Positions 1 through 3,625 of a stretch of 5,374 bases of DNA are shown one piece after another (position 1 is the first letter of the stretch; each line of letters starts with the position of its first letter). A program made the translations under genes and the position numbers. Below the pieces are notes generated by a model. That model made no database searches. It was not told where the DNA came from and saw only the letters and a program-made list of their open reading frames with translations. Source of the stretch: Phycisphaerae bacterium (GTDB taxonomy: Bacteria > Planctomycetota > Phycisphaerae > Tepidisphaerales > Tepidisphaeraceae). The DNA lies in the NCBI GenBank assembly GCA_014380825.1, contig JACMJD010000157.1:1-5374 (forward strand), read 5' to 3'.

Positions 1-444
1 GCACAGGTCTTCGAGTTTCTGATCGACATCACGATTCGCTTCGTCGATCCACAGCAGCAGATCGGTTGCAACCTGATCGTTGCGGCTTCGCCCCGTGTGC
101 AGCTTTCGCCCCGGCTCGCCGATGCGTTCGGTCAGTGCCGATTCCACGCACATGTGGATGTCTTCCAGCTCCGGCTTGAAGCCCGCCCACTTCGGGCCGT
201 CGCGGTCGATCTCTTTTTCGATCTCCTTCAGCCCGTTCACGATCGCGCCCAAGTCGGCGTCGGTGATGAGATTCACCTTGGCGAGCATCGTCGCGTGCGC
301 GATGCTGCCGGCGACATCGACCTTGTACAGCCGCCAGTCGTAGCTGATCGATTCGACGAAACTCTGCGCGATCGCATCGGTGGCCTCACCGATGCGCGCC
401 TGCCACGACTTGGCCGGCTGGGGTTGTTGCGGGTCGCTGCTCAT
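1..444 (-). CDS. argH: Argininosuccinate lyase, N-terminal part (runs off left edge)
   Basis: This is the first 148 codons of argininosuccinate lyase, which cleaves argininosuccinate to arginine and fumarate in the last step of cytosolic arginine biosynthesis. It was read by hand on the minus strand from ATG at 444 down to base 1, with no stop. Diagnostic blocks of the fumarase/aspartase superfamily member are visible: GSIAHATML (residues 46-54), ELEDIHM (92-98, with the conserved His97) and the hallmark TGRSRNDQVATD (117-128). The C-terminal GSS signature loop and the rest of the roughly 460-residue enzyme lie outside the window. The start gives a short Gln/Pro-rich extension (residues 1-12) before the family's usual SWQARIGEAT opening. 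No Shine-Dalgarno is obvious upstream, unlike the other genes here. The next Met is residue 53, inside a conserved block, so residue 1 is the best start. It looks like an intact host housekeeping gene marking the chromosomal edge of the phage-like cassette. Confidence 0.95.
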   Translation of the reverse strand, partial: MSSDPQQPQPAKSWQARIGEATDAIAQSFVESISYDWRLYKVDVAGSIAHATMLAKVNLITDADLGAIVNGLKEIEKEIDRDGPKWAGFKPELEDIHMCVESALTERIGEPGRKLHTGRSRNDQVATDLLLWIDEANRDVDQKLEDLC

Positions 445-507
445 GTTGGCGAGGATACCAGAAGAAAAACTGGTCCACGAATCTTCACGAATGATAAGAA
501 GATATTT

Positions 508-585
508 GGCCGCGGATGAACGCGGATAAACGCTGATAATTCAATGTAAATTCTTATCTGCGTTCATCCGCGTTCATCTGCGGCC
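508..585. repeat. Long imperfect inverted repeat built of 10-bp units
   Basis: Arms 508-539 and 554-585 are 32 bp each with three mismatches and a 14-nt loop (540-553). Each arm is itself a tandem of 10-bp units: CGCGGATGAA, CGCGGATAAA, CGCTGATAAT at 511-540, and the TGCGTTCATC type on the right. It lies in the 196-bp gap between the divergent argH and the 641-853 gene, a region with no other supported gene. From memory, related TGCGTTCATCTGCGG-type interspersed repeats occur in many bacterial phyla, so this is probably a dispersed host repeat and not an operator. It lies upstream of both gene starts, so it is not placed to terminate either gene. I see no convincing promoter in 445-507 or 586-629. 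Confidence 0.85.
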
Positions 586-640
586 GGTTCTCCCGTCGCA
601 CATGCGCCTACGATCTGACGTGTACTAACGGAGTGATTTT

Positions 641-853
641 ATGGCTGATCCGAAGCGACGTGAATCGAAGAAGGACTCTACCTCACATCAGCCGCTCCCA
701 ACAGGCGGCCAGATCGCGGGGTCGATGCATACTGAGGAACCGATGGGCTGGGACCAGGCGCCCAATGACATCAAAGACCCGGAACACAAACGCCATCCAC
801 GTCCGGATGGGGCGGGCGGGCTGGAACCGCCGAAAATCAGGAAAAAGCGATGA
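641..853 (+). CDS. Small charged hypothetical protein (70 aa)
   Basis: I do not recognise the family. The 70-residue product starts at ATG 641 behind GGAG at 630-633 with a 7-nt spacer, a good ribosome binding site. It is hydrophilic and rich in Lys, Arg, Pro and Asp. It has a basic start (KRRESKKD, 5-12), a central GWDQAPNDIKDPEHKRHPRPDG stretch (around 36-57) and a basic tail (IRKKR, 66-70). It has no signal peptide, membrane segment or Cys, and looks largely disordered. The TGA stop is the first of a run of stops in the adjacent tandem repeat. It is the only plus-strand gene supported here, divergent from argH and convergent with the capsid cassette, so it is probably a host gene. The frame one base on (633 start) and the antisense frame have poorer start context. 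The gene is likely real, its function unknown. Confidence 0.65.
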   Translation: MADPKRRESKKDSTSHQPLPTGGQIAGSMHTEEPMGWDQAPNDIKDPEHKRHPRPDGAGGLEPPKIRKKR

Positions 854-955
854 GCGATGAGCGACGAGTGGAAAGTGATGAGTGATGAGTGGTCTATGCC
901 GAGGCCGCGCCCAATTACGCATTACTCATTACTCGTCACTCACCACTCATCGCTC
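842..955. terminator. Convergent-gene hairpin of 7-bp repeats; terminator for the minus-strand operon
   Basis: This is an inverted repeat between two converging genes. The ends GAGCGATGAG (852-861) and CTCATCGCTC (946-955) are perfectly complementary. Inside, both arms continue as degenerate 7-bp units of the TGATGAG type (876-890 on the plus strand, 918-945 on the other arm) with scattered mismatches, around a GC-rich loop at 891-915. Read on the minus strand, the stem is followed by U5 (A5 at 842-846 on plus), as expected of an intrinsic terminator at the end of the six-gene operon. On the plus strand no T-run follows. The stop codons of both flanking genes touch or lie in the repeat. Confidence 0.7.
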
Positions 956-1210
956 CTACACCAGCGTCGTCAACCACTTCGTCACGTACTTATCGATCAG
1001 CTTAACGATGAACTCCGTTCCCGCGCCGACCGCGCGGGCGTTGGTCATCGCGGTCTGGAACGCCGGATCGGCGCGCAGGTGGCTGACGGCGGACTCGACC
1101 ATCAGATGCTGGTCGATCACGCGCGCGAGATTCGGGTGCTCGGCCGCGAACGCGTCCCAGCGGATGCCGACTACGGCTGCGACTTCTGTTCTCATGTCGT
1201 TCTGATTCAT
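956..1210 (-). CDS. Small helical hypothetical protein (84 aa), last gene of the cassette
   Basis: The family is not recognised. The 84-residue product starts at ATG 1210, overlapping the stop of the lipoprotein gene as ATGA (1207-1210), which indicates translational coupling. GGAG lies 8 nt upstream of the ATG. The sequence reads as mostly amphipathic helix: MRTEVAAVVGIRWDAFAAEH (6-25), a middle helix around 28-48, then a C-terminal FIVKLIDKYVTKWLTTLV (67-84) that is hydrophobic but contains Lys and Asp, so it is not a clear membrane span. It has no Cys and no signal peptide. TAG at 956-958 is followed directly by the tandem-repeat terminator. Its position after a holin-like gene and a lipoprotein gene suggests a phage late or lysis accessory function, which is only inference from context. 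Confidence 0.75.
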   Translation of the reverse strand: MNQNDMRTEVAAVVGIRWDAFAAEHPNLARVIDQHLMVESAVSHLRADPAFQTAMTNARAVGAGTEFIVKLIDKYVTKWLTTLV

Positions 1211-1617
1211 CGGTTGGTCTCCGGTTTGAGGAACGCCGTCTGCGCGCGGTTGAGACGCGCCAGCTCGGCCAGCGATTCGTCAATTGCGCCCAGGTTGTCC
1301 ACGTCCGCGTCCACAGCATTCTTCGCGGCCATGTCGCGGCGGTGCAGCGCGTCGAGTGCGACGCCGTACGCGCCGCGCGCCTCGATCACCCATTTGGGCG
1401 TGATTTGCGGCTGCTGTCGGACATCGGCATCGAACGCATCGTCAAGCCTCCGTCGATCGAGTTGGCTGATCAGCCCGACCTGGTCGCGGCGCGAATCGAT
1501 CGACTCGCGCACCATCGACACCCCCCGGCGGGACTGCTCGATCAGCGCGATCTCCGCATCAATTGCCGGCACGCAGCCGGTGGCTGTGATTAGGAGTGTG
1601 AGCGTTGTAAGTTTCAT
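1207..1617 (-). CDS. Putative lipoprotein (136 aa), possible spanin-like component
   Basis: The start chosen is ATG 1617, giving MKLTTLTLLITATGCVPA: a short Lys-start hydrophobic signal followed by ATGC ending at Cys15, a plausible though non-canonical lipobox (Ala in place of Leu at -3). GGAG lies 8 nt upstream. A start at 1668 would add 17 residues with no membrane logic and would read through the intergenic repeat, so it was rejected. After Cys15 the chain is hydrophilic and mainly helical (20-66 and 75-128), rich in Arg, Asp and Ala, which could form a periplasmic coiled coil anchored to a membrane. Its stop overlaps the next start by ATGA. Sitting just after a holin-like gene, it could be a spanin-like lysis lipoprotein; Rz1-type proteins are usually shorter and Pro-rich, so this is weak. 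A plain host-type lipoprotein is the alternative. Confidence 0.75.
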   Translation of the reverse strand: MKLTTLTLLITATGCVPAIDAEIALIEQSRRGVSMVRESIDSRRDQVGLISQLDRRRLDDAFDADVRQQPQITPKWVIEARGAYGVALDALHRRDMAAKNAVDADVDNLGAIDESLAELARLNRAQTAFLKPETNR

Positions 1618-1645
1618 GTATTTTTCTCCGTTTCTGGATGAGAAA

Positions 1646-1762
1646 ATGACAGGGTGACAAGATGACAAGCTGACTTGGTGACACGGTGATGGGCCCGAAT
1701 CGCCATGTCACCCCCTCACCTTGTCACCCTGTCATCTTCACACCTTGTCATCCCCTCATCCT
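1646..1762. repeat. Composite hairpin of 8-bp GGTGACAA-type units after the holin-like gene
   Basis: The left arm reads as consecutive octamers at 1653-1692 (GGTGACAA, GATGACAA, GCTGACTT, GGTGACAC, GGTGATGG). The right arm, read on the minus strand from about 1762, has the same period. The outer stem 1646-1661/1720-1735 is a perfect 16 bp. An inner stem 1677-1690/1699-1712 has 14 positions with two mismatches and an 8-nt loop. Right-arm units 1736-1762 are extra copies without a partner in the hairpin. The element begins one base after the TGA of the holin-like gene and fills the gap to the lipoprotein ribosome binding site. On the minus strand a short UUUUCUC follows the outer stem, so partial termination or 3'-end protection is possible. 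Confidence 0.85.
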
Positions 1763-1993
1763 TCACGATCTCTCCGCTACAAGCCGAGAGAGCACATCAG
1801 TGTTCTTCTGAACGAGGTCGATCAGTGCTTCGAGCTTTACGCCGTCGGACATGATGCGCTGATGTGCCTCGCCGATCTGCTTCTCGCGCTCCGCGGACGT
1901 GCGCCGCTCCCATAGCCACATGGCGCCCATCAGCCCGGCGGCGCCGAAGCTGGGGATGGCTTCGATGATGTTGGTGGTTGCTTCTGCAATCAT
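1763..1993 (-). CDS. Holin-like small membrane protein (76 aa)
   Basis: This 76-residue protein has an N-terminal hydrophobic stretch (about 12-28, IPSFGAAGLMGAMWLW), an RR-containing charged junction (ERRTSAEREK, 29-38), and then a helical, coiled-coil-prone tail (40-72, EALIDLVQKNTDVLSRLV). One N-terminal membrane helix followed by a charged helical tail is the layout of small phage holin or holin-accessory proteins of the BhlA/XhlA sort; the resemblance is of architecture, not a confirmed family match. The predicted membrane span is short and weak. Translation starts at ATG 1993 behind an exceptionally strong ribosome binding site (see 1995-2007), implying high expression. It lies between the capsid gene and the lipoprotein gene. 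An alternative is a small head or tail chaperone-type helical protein. Confidence 0.7.
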   Translation of the reverse strand: MIAEATTNIIEAIPSFGAAGLMGAMWLWERRTSAEREKQIGEAHQRIMSDGVKLEALIDLVQKNTDVLSRLVAERS

Positions 1994-1994
1994 T

Positions 1995-2007
1995 GATCAC
2001 CTCCTTT
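1995..2007 (-). promoter_or_regulatory. Perfect 13-nt Shine-Dalgarno for the holin-like gene
   Basis: On the minus strand AAAGGAGGTGATC precedes ATG 1993, with 6 nt between AGGAGG and the start. The plus strand here reads GATCACCTCCTTT, identical to the conserved 3' tail of bacterial 16S rRNA, so the message can pair with the anti-Shine-Dalgarno over 13 bases. Other genes in the cassette pair over 4 to 7. Confidence 0.9.
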
Positions 2008-2090
2008 GGGTGAGGGGTCAGGGTTGAGGCGTGAGGCGTAAGAAGGAACGGTTCCTCCTCACGCCTCACGCCTTTCCCCTTCACCCTCGT
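2008..2090. repeat. Near-palindromic hairpin of GCGTGAG units after the capsid gene
   Basis: The core arms 2027-2049 and 2051-2073 are complementary over 23 positions except for two A/C oppositions (2043/2057, 2040/2060), which would be U-G wobbles in a minus-strand RNA. The arms are 7-bp GCGTGAG units, with one GCGTAAG variant at 2036-2042. Outside the core, GGGTGAGGGG (2008-2017) and the CCCCTTCACCCT region (2076-2087) pair again with a bulge. The element starts about 5-11 nt after the capsid TAG and ends against the ribosome binding site of the next gene. No T-run follows, so it is not a textbook intrinsic terminator. mRNA 3'-end stabilisation or attenuation between capsid and the next gene is possible. 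Confidence 0.85.
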
Positions 2091-2094
2091 TTTC

Positions 2095-3237
2095 CTACGT
2101 CGTGAATCCGCGGATCACGCCGTGCGCGGCTTCGTTCCGCATCTCGAGCGTGTATTCGCCGACCAGTTGGCCGCTCTCGGCGTCACCAGTGCGGGCGAGC
2201 GGGGAGTAGTGGAAGCTGCGGCCCGCCAGCGGCAGCACTGCCAGGCGGCTGCTGTCGAGCAGCAAGACGGTGCCTTTGGGCACGTAGCGGCTGAGCACGA
2301 CGCGGGCGACGCCGAAATCACTTTCGTAGACACTGACAGTGTCTTTGAACGCCTCGTTGGTGCTGAAGAAGCGGCGGTTCGTCGCGACGAACTGGTTGAT
2401 CGCGCGCTTCTCGCGTCCACCGACGACGATCAAATCCACCTGCCCGCTGCTGTCCTTCCAGATATCGCGCATCGCCAGGTTCAGCTGCGCCTCGGACAAC
2501 GCCGTGGTGCTGGGAAACCCATTGGCGCCCACCGCGAACTGGTGCGTTGAGATGATGGAGACCGCGCCGCGCATCGTCCGGCGAACGTTGGCGCCGCCTT
2601 GCGGATAATCCTCGGGGCTGACCCCGTTGATGACGCTGTTCTCCAGGTCGCGCAGCAGCTCGCGGCTGCGGAGATTCTTCTGCCACGCCAGCTCGTCGCG
2701 TACGCCGATCTGGTTGACCGCCAGTTCCGAACCGCTGACGGACACCGTGGCGGAAAAGATCTGCGTGTAGTTCTGGTTGCGCGTACGGAGGGTGAAGCGC
2801 GCCTCGGTCGCATCGGCGCCCTCGAGCGCCGCATTGCCGATGATGTGGATGATGTCGCCGGCGACAAGCGTGACGATCTGCGTTCCGCCGTAGCTGCGCT
2901 CGATCGTCAACGCTTCGGTGCCGGTGTTGATGCTGGTCACCAGCGCTACTTCGCTCGCGCCTTCGAACCGGAGCAGATCACCGACGCGGAATCGCGAGGC
3001 TTCGTTGACGACAATCACCGTCGTGGACGTGACGCTGGCGATGACGGCGGAGTTGGGCAGCAGCGCGTCCTCGATCCATTCGTGAACGGTCGAGCGGGCC
3101 GATCGCGGCGCGTCGCCGAGCGCATCGAGCAGCGGCGTCTCGTGCGGCGAGTTGATGGACACAAGATCGCTGACATCCTCAGCGATCTCGGGAAGCGCGG
3201 AACCACAGCTGAACGTGGATTTTCCTGTGAATGACAT
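2095..3237 (-). CDS. Phage major capsid protein, SU10/DUF5309-like (HK97 fold expected)
   Basis: This is a 380-residue protein whose sequence fits the SU10-type major head protein family (DUF5309), the shell-forming subunit of tailed-phage heads. Recognisable parts in order are: an N-terminal arm and first helix (residues 15-45, VSDLVSINSPHETPLLDALG); a small beta domain (about 58-135) with FRVGDLLRFEGASEVALV and SYGGT elements; the core signature QIFSATVSVSGSELAVNQIG (159-178) running into DELAWQKNLRSRELLRDLEN (181-200) and a VINGVSPEDYPQGG loop; a helical and beta P-domain-like half (243-320, including VDLIVVGGREKRAINQF); and a C-terminal EYTLEMRNEAAHGVIRGF (361-378). The start at ATG 3237 is set by AAAGGA with a 7-nt spacer. 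No large delta domain or fused protease is present. The length is normal for the family and no frameshift is seen, so the gene looks functional. TAG is followed closely by a tandem-repeat hairpin. Confidence 0.88.
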   Translation of the reverse strand: MSFTGKSTFSCGSALPEIAEDVSDLVSINSPHETPLLDALGDAPRSARSTVHEWIEDALLPNSAVIASVTSTTVIVVNEASRFRVGDLLRFEGASEVALVTSINTGTEALTIERSYGGTQIVTLVAGDIIHIIGNAALEGADATEARFTLRTRNQNYTQIFSATVSVSGSELAVNQIGVRDELAWQKNLRSRELLRDLENSVINGVSPEDYPQGGANVRRTMRGAVSIISTHQFAVGANGFPSTTALSEAQLNLAMRDIWKDSSGQVDLIVVGGREKRAINQFVATNRRFFSTNEAFKDTVSVYESDFGVARVVLSRYVPKGTVLLLDSSRLAVLPLAGRSFHYSPLARTGDAESGQLVGEYTLEMRNEAAHGVIRGFTT

Positions 3238-3295
3238 GAGCTATTCCTTTCGGGAAAAAGCAGGGTTAATGAAGAAACTGATCTGCAAACAGCCT

Positions 3296-3313
3296 CCGCG
3301 CTACGCAGCGCGG
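3296..3313. repeat. Short GC hairpin over the stop codon of the 56-aa gene
   Basis: A perfect 7-bp stem, 3296-3302/3307-3313, with a 4-nt loop overlaps the TAG at 3301-3303. It shares the 10-mer CGCAGCGCGG (3304-3313) with the hairpin upstream of the portal gene. The remaining spacer to the capsid ribosome binding site shows nothing else. Confidence 0.6.
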
Positions 3314-3471
3314 ATCGCCGACCGGAGACGGAGGTACTCGCGCAGCAGATGCACGTCGCGCGAACTCGCCAGCGCGCCGGCGAGCTGGATCAGACGATCG
3401 CGCGCCTCGGGCACGGGCGGCGCGATCGGGCGCTCCGTCGGCGGTGGTGATGAAACAGTGGACTCGGACAT
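3301..3471 (-). CDS. Small protein (56 aa) between portal and capsid genes
   Basis: The gene was found by reading the minus strand behind a very strong ribosome binding site: AAAGGAG (3478-3484), a 6-nt spacer, then ATG 3471. The 56 residues begin with a Ser/Thr/Pro-rich segment (2-22, including SSPPPTERPIAPPVPE) and end in a charged, Leu-rich helix pair (23-56, ARDRLIQLAGALASSRDVHL and then LREYLRLRSAIRAA). There is no membrane span, signal or Cys. In tailed phages the slot between portal and capsid usually holds the prohead protease and scaffold; this product is far too short for a protease and short for a scaffold. A minimal scaffold-like or head-decoration helper is conceivable from position alone. 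A longer overlapping minus-strand frame (3266-3601) runs through the intergenic repeat and lacks a ribosome binding site, so it was rejected. Confidence 0.72.
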   Translation of the reverse strand: MSESTVSSPPPTERPIAPPVPEARDRLIQLAGALASSRDVHLLREYLRLRSAIRAA

Positions 3472-3478
3472 GGGAAAC

Positions 3479-3489
3479 TCCTTTCATAA
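3479..3489 (-). promoter_or_regulatory. Ribosome binding leader TTATGAAAGGA of the 56-aa gene
   Basis: The minus-strand 11-mer TTATGAAAGGA, continuing into G, places AAAGGAG 6 nt before ATG 3471. The same 11-mer precedes the portal gene (5280-5290), suggesting a duplicated or conserved translation leader. The repeat upstream ends against it. Confidence 0.7.
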
Positions 3490-3494
3490 AAGAA

Positions 3495-3625
3495 GGGGTA
3501 AGGGGACAGGCGTAAGACGTAAGGAATGCGAAGGAACGAGCTGAGACGGATGACGCGATGGGTATGAGGGTTCGTCGTTGGCGCTCTGCCTCACGCCTCA
3601 CGCCTTTACCCTAACCCCTCTCTCC
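3495..3625. repeat. Hairpin of mixed 7-bp GCGTGAG/GCGTAAG units after the portal gene
   Basis: Arms 3495-3524 and 3589-3618 oppose over 30 positions. In a minus-strand RNA, 27 of the 30 pair, three of them as G-U; in a plus-strand RNA those three would be A-C mismatches. The 64-nt loop (3525-3588) is non-repetitive. The right side extends through CTCTCCTCACCCCTCACC to the last codons of the portal gene. The minus-strand stem is followed by UUCUUUUA just before the next ribosome binding leader, so it may attenuate transcription between portal and the 56-aa gene. No gene is supported in this 154-bp gap. Confidence 0.85.

Noticed and set aside
97..519. 140-aa plus-strand open frame over argH
   Set aside because: The minus strand here encodes unmistakable argininosuccinate lyase motifs.
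445..955. Integration attachment site or tRNA at the host/cassette boundary
   Set aside because: No tRNA-like cloverleaf and no direct repeat matching the other edge is visible, and the other edge of the element is outside the window.
857..1657. 266-aa plus-strand open frame
   Set aside because: It is antisense to two coupled minus-strand genes that have ribosome binding sites. Its start lies in the tandem repeat, and its composition is that of a GC-rich shadow frame.
1646..1762. CRISPR array
   Set aside because: The units are 8 bp, contiguous without spacers, degenerate and in inverted orientation.
1995..2007. 3' end of a 16S rRNA gene
   Set aside because: Only the 13-base tail matches and no rRNA sequence lies beside it. 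Its position before a start codon on the other strand explains it as a Shine-Dalgarno.
2599..3234. 211-aa plus-strand open frame opposite the capsid gene
   Set aside because: It is fully antisense to a recognisable capsid protein and has no ribosome binding site.
3266..3601. 111-aa minus-strand frame spanning the gap after the portal gene
   Set aside because: It starts inside the intergenic repeat without a ribosome binding site. The 56-aa frame within it has a strong one.
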